From Steromphala cineraria (taxonomy: Eukaryota; Mollusca; Gastropoda; Trochida; Trochidae), in the NCBI GenBank assembly GCA_916613615.1, contig OU744723.1, forward strand, positions 29,278,296 through 29,342,295: a DNA stretch of 64,000 nt, read 5' to 3'. Shown here in pieces: positions 19,505 through 30,781 of this stretch. The position numbers and the translations under genes are program-made. The notes below the pieces were generated by a model, which was not told where the DNA came from, did not search any database, and saw only the letters and a list, made by a program, of their open reading frames with translations. Numbering within the stretch: the stretch's first letter is position 1; each line of letters opens with the position of its first letter.

Positions 19505-20705
19505 TTCCTGTAAACATCAATATGAAAATCAATAAATGTAATGAACATTGATTAATTTTATTGGTCAAATTGTTGAATCATCATTCAATTCCTTTCATTT
19601 TTTTTTATTACGTCAATTATGTACAGGATTAAAGTATTGGTTTTTATACAATATATTTGAAAATTTTCGTGAGCATATATATTTTGTCAGCGTGAAAATC
19701 AAATTGAGAACATTATATCTTTTTTCTTTAAATCCAAGAAATATTGTTTCCGCATTCATTCTCAAACTAGTATCTGTTTTGCTTTCAATCCATTTAAGTA
19801 AATCTTTCCACAGCCTTTTGACAATTATACAATCATAAAGTAAATGATAACTTGATTCTATTTCAACATTACAAAATGTACAAATTGGAGAACCTTTCAA
19901 TATGTATTTATACATGTCTTTCGTAAGGATTCTATGGAGAACTCTATATTGGAACCACCTCTGTTTGATACTAAAAGCTGTTTGGAAAGGTATAGAATGA
20001 TAAGTCTTTGACACTTTGGAGCTGATGTCTACATCTAGTTCATTTTCTCACGGAAGTTGATAGTTAAGTTTTTGGTTTGAGTAATCCTTGCAAAATTTTG
20101 AATAAATATACTGCATACTTTCTTTGTTCTATAGAGAATTTCTAAGTTTGGAGGAATAAAGGTCAGTTCTGCTTTTAGATAGTATTTAAACAACGTTTTG
20201 AATAGTTTTTCCTTGATGAAATTAAATCTGCATATTCAAGAAGGTTTGTTTACGAATTCATGTAGGATAGAAATGTGATGTCATCTTTTAGAAAAGCGTT
20301 TTTCGAATCAAAAATTGAATTGCAAATAGGGGCAATTTATCACAGTTTTACTTGCAAGTGTTATATCATCGTTTGCTCAAATGTATTGCCTGCCGAGTTT
20401 GTCACTGTCATATGTATTTCTTTCTTGTTAATCAGACCAAGCAAAGAAAACATATGCTTAGGGATAAATTGTGTTCTAAGATAAGTTGGTCCCATTTCTA
20501 CAGGAGAAAATATATTTTGGTTAAATGTATGTAAGATATGTTTTATGTTTGAATCTTGTACAAATAGTCTTCTTGTCCATGTAAACATCTATATGAAAAT
20601 CAATAAATGAACATAGATTTATTAGATGGTTGGTCAAATCGTTGAATCATTTAATTCTTTCATTTATTTTTCATTACGTCCATAATGTACAGGATTAAAG
20701 TATTG
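19505..20705 (-). pseudogene. Two overlapping LINE 3'-end remnants
   Basis: 19613-20014 on the minus strand is open and encodes the LINE C-terminal domain: KQRWFQYRVLHRILTKDMYKY then a Cys/His cluster CTFCNVEIESSYHLLYDC. The 3' tail at about 19505-19635 is repeated in direct orientation at about 20578-20705 (ATGAAAATCAATAAATG ... ATGTACAGGATTAAAGTATTG). A second minus-strand coding scrap, TWTRRLFVQDSNIKHIL (20361-20588), precedes it. This suggests two insertions or a local duplication of one LINE tail. Confidence 0.6.
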
Positions 20706-22189
20706 TTACCGAATCAGTGAAATAAAGTTTTTCCGAGCATCATTGTTAGCCAAACTGGTATTAAACCAATGGTATTGTCCTTAGATAGTCAAACAACTCT
20801 TTTCTCAACTGGGTTACTGTGACAGAAATCAGCGAGTATTAAGCAAAAACCATGCATTCATTGACGACCATTTTTGTATGAACACCTTTTATTAGTTTGA
20901 GGTAAAGAAATAGATTCGTATTGCTAAACTGAATATGGTAAAACTACTTTCTTTGATTGAATACATTGTATTTTAATTTGTCAGATTTATTTTCATTTTT
21001 GTGCGATCACTATTTCGAAATAACCCAATGTGCTCCTGGGCCTTTGGAAGCTTTAGACGATTTTCAAAAGGTTCGACAGGTTAGAAAACTATTGTAGTAG
21101 CACCTGTTAATGACAACACAATCATCATGTTTTGAAATGTGTACCTTCTCCTTCTAATTTGAGCAGTGTATGAGGAACCCTTTATGTAAAGGATTGTCAG
21201 ATTTTTCAATACCTATATATTTTTTTCTTGAATTTCTCACTTTTTTCAAATTTCTTTATTGAAAAGTCTTCATTCCCATGAACGGCAACAGTGTAATTGA
21301 TCTAATATACTTGAAAATCACTAAAGAACACGGCTCCTGGACAAAAACAACATTGATAATTAATAGTCCATTTTCTCAAATAGGAAAAAGCCCAAATTAT
21401 AAATGCAAACACAGAAGTTTGTACAGTCAAGACAGCGTACAGTAGAATTAACTTTTAACATAAAGACGGTGTACAAATTGTAATTGAGGGTAATGTATCT
21501 TTTGATATTTTAGTGGAAATAAGCTAAAACTTGCTCGAGTTCATATCAGAATACATATCTATCTATCAACACACAAATCTTATAAAATCTTCTAACATAG
21601 ACAGGACTATTTGAGCTATTTTGCTGAACTTTCATCGCAAATGTTAGACAACAGCACTGAAAAGCTTTTGGACAAAAACTATTTAAACATGCCCTTAGAA
21701 AACAGCATACAGTTATTCCCGGACATATTTGGAACTTTATGTTTGAAGTTTATAATAGCCTAATGTCGATTTTTCTTTGCAACCATGTGCAAAAACTGAA
21801 GACACCGTATGGAACTTCCGCTCAAGACACTTTTTGGGAGTACAGTTTAGTCACCTGATGCTACAGCATGTATATAGTCGAAGTGTCTGCCAACTTGTGA
21901 ACCTAGCCTCTCTTGTGGGCTACCGCAAGTACTTCACAAGACTTCATTCCAGCAACTAAGAAAATCATCCTGTGAGGTAGTATCTACAACGCTTACACTG
22001 AAACATTCGGCATGCTCAGATTTTGTGCCCAGAAGGTTACTCAGTACTCGCCCATTATGTGTGTGCAGTAGAATTTAATGTCATGCCAAAAAATTGTATA
22101 TACCTCAGAAGTAACCAAGTAATTTCAGCATGAGTAACATTAGCTATAATATCAATTGTCTCCCCTTAGACCACAAATGCATGTGTGTT
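20706..22189. other. A/T-rich stretch without recognisable features
   Basis: I see only short open frames without motif content, and no repeat or TIR signature. Confidence 0.4.
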
Positions 22190-22312
22190 AAGGATTGTTT
22201 TACATGTTTTGTGCCTCTATCGATGTATAACAGCAACAAATTGTATAACATTGTGTAGCGTAGTGTTGCTGTTAAACATCGATAGAGGCACAAAACATGT
22301 AAAACAATCCTT
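22190..22312. repeat. 49-bp inverted repeat (stem-loop / miniature foldback)
   Basis: 22190-22238 and 22264-22312 are reverse complements with one mismatch, around a 25-base loop. The arms start AAGGATTGTTTTACATG. It lies about 85 bases before the 40-bp minisatellite. No target duplication beyond A/T bases is evident. Confidence 0.75.
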
Positions 22313-22396
22313 ATAATTACGAAATTTAACGTTAAAAATATTATTTACGAAGCAAATCGTGTCATTTAGCTCTGATACACCAACATGTTGATCGAG

Positions 22397-23949
22397 CCCT
22401 TTGGTTGTTTCTGCTTCCTTCTCCCACTGTCTACCAGCCGTCTGTTTGTGCTGCTTCCTTCTCTCACTGTCTACCAGCTGTCTGGTTGTGCTGCTTCCTT
22501 CTCCCACTGTCTACCAGCCGTCTGGTTGTGCTGGTTCCTTCTCCCACTGTCTACCAGCCGTCTGGTTGTGCTGGTTCCTTCTCCCACTGTCTACCAGCGG
22601 TCTGGTTGTGCTGGTTCCTTCTCCCACTGTCTACCAGCCGTCTGGTTGTGCTGGTTCCTTCTCCCACTGTCTACCAGCCGTCTGGTTGTGCTGCTTCCTT
22701 CTCCCACTGTCTACCAGCCGTCTGGTTGTGCTGCTTCCTTCTCCCACTGTCTACCAGCGGTCTGGTTGTGCTGGTTCCTTCTCCCACTGTCTACCAGCCG
22801 TCTGGTTGTTTCTGCTTCCTTCTCCCACTGTCAACCAGCCATCTGGTTGTGCTGCTTCCTTCTCCCACTGTCTACCAGCCGTCTGGTTGTGCTGGTTCCT
22901 TCTCCCACTGTCTACCAGCCGTCTGGTTGTGCTGGTTCCTTCTCCCACTGTCTACCAGTCGTCTGGTTGTGCTGCTTCCTTCTCCCACTGTCTACCAGCC
23001 GTCTGGTTGTGCTGGTTCCTTCTCACACTGTCTACCAGCCGTCTGGTTGTGCTGGTTCCTTCTCCCACTGTCTACCAGCCGTCTGGTTGTGCTGCTTCCT
23101 TCTCCCACTGTCTACCAGCCGTCTGGTTGTGCTGCTTCCTTCTCCCACTGTCTACCAGCGGTCTGGTTGTGCTGCTTCCTTCTCCCACTGTCTACCAGCG
23201 GTCTGGTTGTGCTGCTTCCTTCTCCCACTGTCTACCAGCCGTCTGGTTGTGCTGCTTCCTTTTCTCACTGTCTACCAGCCGTCTGGTTGTGCTGCTTCCT
23301 TCTCCCACTGTCTACCAGCGGTCTGGTTGTGCTGGTTCCTTCTCCCACTGTCTACCAGCCGTCTGGTTGTTTCTGCTTCCTTCTCCCACTGTCAACCAGC
23401 CATCTGGTTGTGCTGCTTCCTTCTCCCACTGTCTACCAGCCGTCTGGTTGTGCTGGTTTCTTCTCCCACTGTCTACCAGCCGTCTGGTTGTGCTGGTTCC
23501 TTCTCCCACTGTCTACCAGCCGTCTAGTTGTGCTGCTTCCTTCTCCCACTGTCTACCAGCCGTCTGGTTGTGCTGGTTCCTTCTCCCACTGTCTACCAGC
23601 CGTCTGGTTGTGCTGGTTTCTTCTCCCACTGTCTACCAGCCGTCTGGTTGTGCTGGTTCCTTCTCCCACTGTCTACCAGCCGTCTAGTTGTGCTGCTTCC
23701 TTCTCCCACTGTCTACCAGCCGTCTGGTTGTGCTGGTTCCTTCTCCCACTGTCTACCAGCCGTCTGGTTGTGCTGGTTTCTTCTCCCACTGTCTACCAGC
23801 CGTCTGGTTCCTTCTCCCACTGTCTACCAGCCGTCTGGTTCCTTCTCCCACTGTCTACCAGCCGTCTGGTTGTGCTGCTTCCTTCTCCCACTGTCTACCA
23901 GCCGTCTGGTTGTTTCTGCTTCCTTCTCCCACTGTCTACCAGCCGTCTG
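22397..23949. repeat. 40-bp minisatellite, array 1 (about 39 copies)
   Basis: The unit is TCTGGTTGTGCTGGTTCCTT followed by CTCCCACTGTCTACCAGCCG. Main variants are GCTGC for GCTGG, a 41-bp unit with GTTGTTTCTGC, and a 31-bp unit lacking 9 bases. Because 40 is not a multiple of 3 and the unit lacks plus-strand stops, all three plus frames stay open for hundreds of codons. These are not credible genes. Confidence 0.95.
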
Positions 23950-24487
23950 GACCGGAGTTCAATCAACAGCGGCGTAGTAATACATGGTGGAGTGATCTAG
24001 GTCATACCGCGTAACCACTTTAACATTACGCCCCATATTCCATTCTAACATAACATAAACACAACAAAAACACTTTAAAACATTTGAACATCATTTTATT
24101 TGCAAGATTTTCGCAAATTATGAGGTAACACAGTAACACAAATGTTTCATTTGGCAAAATTCATTTTCTTACATGACACAACATGTATTTTGTGATGTCA
24201 TTTGACCATAGCGGAAGTGCAGTGTTACGTTTGAACATCGAAAGCGTTAAGCTTGTGGCATGTAGATTGAAAACTGGCAATTTTCAACGGAGGAGTTGTT
24301 AAGGATACCATGAGAGGCCAAAAGGGATTTAGATGCATTTATGTTGACTGCCGTGTTGGATACTGGGGCAACAGGCGACTGCAATGACACGGCATTGTTT
24401 TCAGGGTTGGGGTATGTGGCGGCAGGTACTCGTTTTTGAATGTCAAAGACTTGAGAAGACGGGACAAGCGAGAGAGCGCTAGATGGA
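23950..24487. other. Unique spacer between minisatellite arrays
   Basis: 538 bases of non-repetitive DNA. The right half contains a candidate minus-strand terminal exon (separate entry). TTTATT at 24095-24100 would be an AATAAA poly(A) signal on the minus strand. Confidence 0.5.
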
Positions 24488-24490
24488 TTC
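24247..24490 (-). CDS. Candidate terminal exon of an unknown spliced gene
   Basis: On the minus strand, sequence after a CAG at the repeat boundary reads NPSSALSLVPSSQVFDIQKR and continues open for about 80 codons (PENNAVSLQSPVAPVSN; ending FSIYMPQA stop). It is Ser/Pro/Asn-rich and unlike the repeat translation. About 150 bases downstream is AATAAA. A 3'-terminal exon preceded by a long repeat-filled intron would explain this, but no upstream exon was located and no family is recognised. Confidence 0.25.
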
Positions 24491-26765
24491 TGGTTGTGCT
24501 GGTTCCTTCTCCCACTGTCTACCAGCCGTCTGGTTGTGCTGCTTCCTTCTCCCACTGTCTACCAGCCGTCTGGTTGTGCTGGTTCCTTCTCCCACTGTCT
24601 ACCAGCCCTTTGGTTGTTTCTGCTTCCTTCTCCCACTGTCTACCAGCCGTCTGGTTGTGCTGGTTCCTTCTCCCACTGTCTACCAGCCGTCTGGTTGTGC
24701 TGGTTCCTTCTCCCACTGTCTACCAGCAGTCTGGTTGTGCTGGTTCCTTCTCCCACTGTCTACCAGCTGTCTGGTTGTGCTGGTTCCTTCTCCCACTGTC
24801 TACCAGCCGTCTGGTTGTGCTGCTTCCTTCTCCCACTGTCTACCAGCCGTCTGGTTGTGCTGCTTCCTTCTCCCACTGTCTACCAGCGGTCTGGTTGTGC
24901 TGGTTCCTTCTCCCACTGTCTACCAGCCGTCTGGTTGTTTCTGCTTCCTTCTCCCACTGTCAACCAGCCATCTGGTTGTGCTGCTTCCTTCTCCCACTGT
25001 CTACCAGCCGTCTGGTTGTGCTGGTTTCTTCTCCCACTGTCTACCAGCCGTCTGGTTGTGCTGGTTCCTTCTCCCACTGTCTACCAGCCGTCTGGTTGTG
25101 CTGCTTCCTTCTCCCACTGTCTACCAGCCGTCTGGTTGTGCTGGTTCCTTCTCCCACTGTCTACCAGCCGTCTGGTTCCTTCTCCCACTGTCTACCAGCC
25201 GTCTGGTTGTGCTGCTTCCTTCTCCCACTGTCTACCAGCGGTCTGGTTGTGCTGGTTCCCTCTCCCACTGTCTACCAGCCGTCTGGTTGTGCTGCTTCCT
25301 TCTCCCACTGTCTACCAGCCGTCTGGTTGTGCTGGTTTCTTCTCCCACTGTCTACCAGCCGTCTGGTTGTGCTGGTTCCTTCTCCCACTGTCTACCAGCC
25401 CTTTGGTTGTTTCTGCTTCCTTCTCCCACTGTCTACCAGCCATCTGTTTGTGCTGCTTCCTTCTCCCAATGTCTACCAGCCGTCTGTTTGTGCTGGTTCC
25501 TTCTCCCACTGTCAACCAGCCGTCTGGTTGTGCTGCTTCCTTCTCCCACTGTCTACCAGCCGTCTGTTTGTGCTGGTTCCTTCTCCCACTGTCTACCAGC
25601 AGTCTGGTTGTGCTGGTTCCTTCTCCCACTGTCTACCAGCCGTCTGGTTGTGCTGCTTCCTTCTCCCACTGTCTACCAGCCGTCTGGTTGTGCTGGTTCC
25701 TTCTCTCACTGTCTACCAGCCGTCTGGTTGTGCTGGTTCCTTCTCCCACTGTCTACCAGCCGTCTGGTTCCTTCTCCCATTGTCTACCAGCCGTCTGGTT
25801 GTTTCTGCTTCCTTCTCCCACTGTCAACCAGCCATCTGGTTGTGCTGGTTCCTTCTCCCACTGTCTACCAGCCGTCTGGTTGTGCTGGTTTCTTCTCCCA
25901 CTGTCTACCAGCCGTCTGGTTGTGCTGGTTCCTTCTCCCACTGTCTACCAGCCGTCTGTATGTGCTGGTTCCTTCTCCCACTGTCTACCAGCCGTCTGGT
26001 TGTGCTGGTTCCTTCTCCCACTGTCTACCAGCCCTTTGGTTGTTTCTGCTTCCTTCTCCCACTGTCTACATGCCGTCTGGTTGTGCTGCTTCCTTCTCCC
26101 ACTGTCTACCAGCCGTCTGGTTGTGCTGGTTCCTTCTCCCACTGTCTAACAGCCGTCTGGTTCCTTCTCCCACTGTCTACCAGCCGTCTGGTTCCTTCTC
26201 CCACTGTCTACCAGCCGTCTGGTTGTGCTGCTTCCTTCTCCCACTGTCTACCAGCCGTCTGGTTGTTTCTGCTTCCTTCTCCCACTGTCTACCAGCCGTC
26301 TGGTTGTGCTGCTTCCTTCTCCCACTGTCTACCAGCCGTCTGGTTGTGCTGCTTCCTTCTCCCACTGTCTACCAGCCGTCTGGTTGTGCTGGTTCCTTCT
26401 CCCACTGTCTACCAGCCGTCTGGTTGTGCTGCTTCCTTCTCCCACTGTCTACCAGCCGTCTGGTTGTGCTGCTTCCTTCTCCCACTGTCTACCAGCGGTC
26501 TGGTTGTGCTGGTTCCTTCTCCCACTGTCTACCAGCCGTCTGGTTGTGCTGCTTCCTTCTCCCACTGTCTACCAGCCGTCTGGTTGTGCTGCTTCCTTCT
26601 CCCACTGTCTACCAGCCGTCTGGTTGTGCTGCTTCCTTCTCCCACTGTCTACCAGCCGTCTGGTTGTGCTGCTTCCTTCTCCCACTGTCTACCAGCCGTC
26701 TGGTTGTGCTGCTTCCTTCTCCCACTGTCTACCAGCCGTCTGGTTGTGCTGCTTCCTTCTCCCAT
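24488..26765. repeat. 40-bp minisatellite, array 2 (about 57 copies)
   Basis: Same unit as array 1. The last six or so copies (about 26.53-26.76 kb) are identical, showing recent homogenisation at the right edge. A variant block of about 200 bp containing CAACCAGCCATC occurs in identical form at about 22751, 23312 and 24880, so both arrays share higher-order segments. Confidence 0.95.
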
Positions 26766-27139
26766 CTCCTGAGTTAATTATTGTTATAAACTCCTAGCTT
26801 CAGCGAGGAGTTTGACACAATAATTCACGAGGGACAACCGTAATTCCGAGCATCGAGTTGGTTATTCTTTTTCTTACCCAAGATAATTTTGATGCGTAAA
26901 AACGGGGGAAAAAGAGAAATGTTAAGAAAACTACGCTTGGCCGGTAAAGTACAAATTGTACTCGTAAACCATTCATAATTTTCGTCACTACTTCAGGATG
27001 GGCGGCTCTAAGTAGTTCGCAACTCAGGACCTAATTTGAAATAGTTTATTATATGGTTGTGACATTATATCAAAAACATTTTGTCTCATATCATAAATAA
27101 ATCGTTTTAATTGACTGCGCAAAACCAGAAAGAAAAAGT
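26766..27139. other. No recognisable feature
   Basis: Short open frames only; no motif, repeat or TIR signature that I can support. Confidence 0.35.
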
Positions 27140-27188
27140 AAGACGTCGTTAGCTTTCGTTACATTTGACAAACCTAGTGAGGAATGTA

Positions 27189-27240
27189 TGACGTCACTGT
27201 TTGACGTCATGATTAATGACATCATAGAGCTATGACGTAA
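27189..27240. promoter_or_regulatory. Cluster of four CRE/ATF-like sites
   Basis: TGACGTCA at 27189-27196 and 27202-27209, TGACATCA at 27217-27224 and TGACGTAA at 27233-27240. TGACGTCA is the CREB/ATF palindrome. The steps are 13-16 bases. A related group lies after the coding remnant near 28.76-28.81 kb. Confidence 0.5.
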
Positions 27241-27836
27241 CGACAGTTCGGCCGGTGACTCTCCCGTCTAGCCGCCTTGAAGTTTTAAACTTGTATTTAT
27301 GGCAAAGAAAACATCAGAAAGTCTTGATTTCCCATTAAAAATGTTGTAGTAATGTGTGACTTTCGCAATTTAAGTATAAGCTCTTTCATCTATATCTCTC
27401 AACTTAATTAGAAGATCCAACCGAATCATGAATGGACGCAAATAGTTCCGTCAACCAAGCAAAATGTGAGTTATTTTTAGAAAAACTGTAATTCCCATGA
27501 CCATTATGCAAACTTTAATACCCGGCATATCCTTGCCCGCTTGGGTAAGATATCCAACATCACAACACCCATCTCTCAGGCTCATTATTCAGCGCAATAA
27601 AGCTGTGATGACTTTAGATGACAGAGGATGGTTTTAAGTAATATATGTCTTTATATTTTCAGCTCATCAGGTCTGAAAGACCCGATGGGCTTATGGCATG
27701 GCATGGCGTCCACTTTTCACTTTTTCGACTACTTCTCCAGAACCAATGACTCTAGAGAGCTGAAATTTGATGCGCAGACTCCTTGGCAAAAGGGGATTCT
27801 AAATTGTAGATTTTGTGACCCCATGACCCCAAATAC

Positions 27837-28695
27837 TTGGATTTTTCATCTTGTCATCCTTCACATGCAAAGAGGAGAATCCCATACAACTTGTCAAGAC
27901 GTATTTGCATGATCTGTTCAAATGAAGATACAAGAGATATCAGACTCGGGGAACTCAAAGTGTTACTACAGAGACGAGGATACCTGACATCTCTTGTCGA
28001 GGATGGAATCAATAAATCTTTATCCATCGATAGAAGAGAACTCTTAAAAGTACGAAAGAAAGAAAAACATCAGAATGTGGATATTGCTTATGTCTCAACT
28101 CATAACCCCCTCAATCCAGATTTGTTTCAGAGTATAAGGCAAAATGTACCTATTCTAATGTGTGATAAAAAAATGTGCCAAATTGTTGATAATGTAAATT
28201 TTATCAAGAGTAAACGCCAAAGTAAAAGTTTAAAACAATGTTTAACTAGAGCAAGGTTTGACATAAGCAGTACACCAAAAGAATGTAGAGTTACTAAATG
28301 TAACAGAGGTAACTGTGGAACATGTCCATATATACTTGACAATTCAAGTATACAATTCATTAACAGAAGTGGGAGATTTTATGTGCGCTTTGATATTGAC
28401 TGTGCAGCTAAATACATAATTTATGTCATTATATGCCAAGGATGTTGTGCTGAATAGTGCCTGAATAGACCGAGTGCCTGAGAGACAGGGTCCGTGTTCA
28501 TAAAAGCAAATAAAATGTCCTGAGACACGCTGTATACCACTGAGTGCTCACTTGGATACATGTGCAAAAGACAAATTAAGGACATTAAATTCAAGATATT
28601 TCTGTTTTACAAAATGGACACAAATAATAGAATAATGCGGCAATTAAAAGAAGACTATTTCATTAAAATGTTAAAACCACAACTTAATGCTTAAT
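27837..28695 (+). pseudogene. Penelope-like RT C-terminus and GIY-YIG endonuclease remnant
   Basis: The frame 27837-28457 reads SSCHPSHAKRRIPYNLSRRI, GELKVLLQRRGYLTSL, KSKRQSKSLKQCLTRARFD, CNRGNCGTCPYI and KYIIYVIICQGC. This order (RT thumb, linker with CxxxxCxxC, then the Y-x-x-Y-x-I-x-C start of the nuclease) is diagnostic for Penelope-like elements. After TAG 28455-28457 the same frame, with further stops, shows the end of the nuclease region (QIKDIKFKIFLFYKMDTN, LKEDYFIKMLKPQLN). Upstream open sequence at 27628-27912 is not recognisable. Confidence 0.8.
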
Positions 28696-28825
28696 AGTAG
28701 CCTCTCTTATTCTATCAAATTCTTATAATTATTGTGTCCATCTTACCGCTTGCCTGATTGTGACGTCATACCATTGTTTTGTCAAATTCATTGTGACATC
28801 AAAACGTCATAACTGTATTTTGTTA

Positions 28826-28856
28826 GACTCCCTGATGATACCATTGAAACATGTTG
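28826..28856 (+). ncRNA. Degenerate hammerhead-ribozyme-like core
   Basis: CTGATGA (28832-28838), seven bases, then GAAAC (28846-28850), placed downstream of a Penelope-like coding remnant, where such elements are known to carry minimal hammerhead motifs. The intervening stem II cannot pair well here (TACCATT), so an active ribozyme is doubtful. Confidence 0.3.
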
Positions 28857-28923
28857 GAGTTTTGATTGGCTTCGTGTCATTTTTTCATCTTTTCATTATG
28901 TAAAACTGTATACTGTTATTTTT

Positions 28924-30148
28924 ATCCCACCGGTATGTAATACCGTGGGATATAGTCATCGCCCTGTCCGTCTGTATGTCGGTCCATCCGTCCGTCCGTC
29001 TGTCCGTCCGTCCGTAATCGTTTCGTTTCCGGAGCAGAACTCAAAAAACGGTCCACATATCTTTCTGAAACTTTACATGTGTATTGCCCACCTACTGAAG
29101 TGGTGCCTTTTGATATTTTCATATTTCTAAAAAATTTATTTTTTATTATTTCCATGGAAACGGCTCTTATGTGGACTCTGTTCATGAAAGGTTTCGTTTC
29201 CGGAGCAGAACTAAAAAACCGGTCCACATATCTTTCTGAAACTTTACATGTGTATTGCCCACCTACTGAAGTGGTGCCTTTTGAAATTTTCACATTTCTG
29301 AAAATTTTATTTTTTTATTATTTCCATGGAAACAGCTCTTATATGGACTCTGTTCATGAAAGGTTTCGTTTCCGGAGCAGAACTAAAAAACCGGTCCACA
29401 TATCTTCCTGAAACTTTACATGTGTATTGCCCACCTACTGAAGTGGTGCCTTTTGATATTTTCAAATTTCTGAAAATTTTATTTTTTATTATTTCCATGG
29501 AAACGGCTCTTATTTGGACTCTGTTCATGAAAGGTTTCGTTTCCGGAGCAGAACTAAAAAACCGGTCCACATATCTTTCTGAAACTTTACATGTGTATTG
29601 CCCACCTACTGAAGTGGTGCCTTTTGAAATTTTCACATTTCTGAAAATTTTATTTTTTTATTATTTCCATGGAAACAGCTCTTATATGGACTCTGTTCAT
29701 GAAAGGTTTCGTTTCCGGAGCAGAACTAAAAAACCGGTCCACATATCTTCCTGAAACTTTACATGTGTATTGCCCACCTACTGAAGTGGTGCCTTTTGAT
29801 ATTTTCAAATTTCTGAAAATTTTATTTTTTATTATTTCCATGGAAACGGCTCTTATTTGGACTCTGTTCATGAAAGGTTTCGTTTCCGGAGCAGAACTAA
29901 AAAACCGGTCCACATATCTTTCTGAAACTTTACATGTGTATTGCCAACCTTCCTTAAGTGGTGCCTTTTGATATTTTCACATTTCTGAAAATTTTATTTT
30001 TTATTATTTCCATGGAAACGGCTCTTATTTGGACTCTGTTCATGAAAGGTTTCGTTTATATTAGCTTATACTATTATGAACCTTGCTTGAAAAATTTACA
30101 ATTATCTTTCAAAGGTTTACATCTTACGATCATGTGGAACCGGTGGGA
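28924..30148. mobile_element. Non-coding element with about 172-bp tandem core and inverted ends
   Basis: Ends are ATCCCACCGGT (28925-28935) and ACCGGTGGGAT (30138-30148). After a (GTCC)n-like stretch (28968-29013) come about 6.5 units of about 172 bp beginning near GGTTTCGTTTCCGGAGCAGA. Alternate units are more alike, giving a two-unit period. Short-TIR elements with a tandem core are common in molluscs. Open frames here in both strands are repeat artefacts. Confidence 0.7.
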
Positions 30149-30735
30149 TATGTCATCTTCTGATGACTCTTGTTACACAACACTAAATGTGAGCATTGTA
30201 AATTCGTATTATTGCCATAAATCAGCCAAAAACTTTGTGCTTTGTTTTATATTTTACTAATCATAAAAGTATTTTTTTTCTCTGCATGCCAAACAGTGAA
30301 AAGTGAAAATGGGAGCTCTAAACAAAAATCGTTGTATTGATGGGAACACGTGAGTTCGATGTAGATTGTCACATTGCTCTCTTTGACCTAACACAGAGGG
30401 TCAATTTGGCTTGGAACGATCAATGTGATTGAAATTTGTCTACGGAGACTTCATCAGGATATATTCTAGGACAGTTGACAGTAACACAATGATATGACAT
30501 ACCGTTAATCGCTTGGAAAATGCAGAACTACGGATTTCGCCTATCATTTTCCATATAAGCAGGCGAACGCTTCACCTACTGCCACGTCATTTCCGGTATC
30601 CCCTTCCCGTGGCCTTTTGCCGCGTTTTGGTTTGTCGCTGGACAAGCAGACGCCTTAATTGTTACGCAATGTTTACTTAGCTGTAGTTTCATTGAGAAAC
30701 TGTGTATTGTTGCTGTTTTGGTCTAATACTTATGT
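30149..30735. other. No recognisable gene; pre-insertion flank
   Basis: Non-coding flank left of the LINE remnant and the 22.3-kb element. No structure I can support. Confidence 0.35.
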
Positions 30736-30753
30736 TATATATAGTTATCTGAC
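30736..30753. repeat. Left 18-bp target duplication of the LINE remnant
   Basis: TATATATAGTTATCTGAC; matches 53450-53467 with one C/T difference. It brackets the LINE tail that is itself split by the 22.3-kb element. Confidence 0.7.
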
Positions 30754-30781
30754 TTTGGCAAAGAAAGAACAGGTCCAGCTA
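30754..30781 (+). pseudogene. LINE C-terminus, left fragment (28 bp)
   Basis: This short stretch encodes LAKKEQVQL in the frame that resumes at 53127 (with the duplicated 9 bp counted once). It is the 5'-truncated start of a LINE tail. Confidence 0.65.

Larger units (their letters stand above)
27140..28900 (+). mobile_element. Penelope-like retroelement remnant with terminal-repeat-like flanks
   Basis: Coding remnants of a Penelope-like protein lie at 27.84-28.70 kb. Similar flanking segments occur on both sides: TGACGTCA/TGACATCA clusters at 27189-27240 and 28759-28810, followed by GACTC-CC...TTGAA sequences (about 27257-27290 and 28826-28850). Penelope-like elements commonly carry such partial terminal repeats. 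The 5' two thirds of the RT are absent. Confidence 0.55.

Noticed and set aside
22397..26765. CRISPR-like array of regular short repeats
   Set aside because: Units are contiguous with no unique spacers, and the surrounding DNA is eukaryotic. The same applies to 47.5-50.5 kb.
22385..26797. Very long plus-strand reading frames (up to 778 codons, three frames)
   Set aside because: They are translations of the 40-bp minisatellite in all three frames; the unit simply lacks stops. No start context, no non-repeat domain.
28945..29971. Open frames on both strands in the 172-bp repeats
   Set aside because: They follow the tandem core and repeat the same peptide (for example the GTTSVGGQYTCKVSERYVDR pattern). 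No protein family signal.
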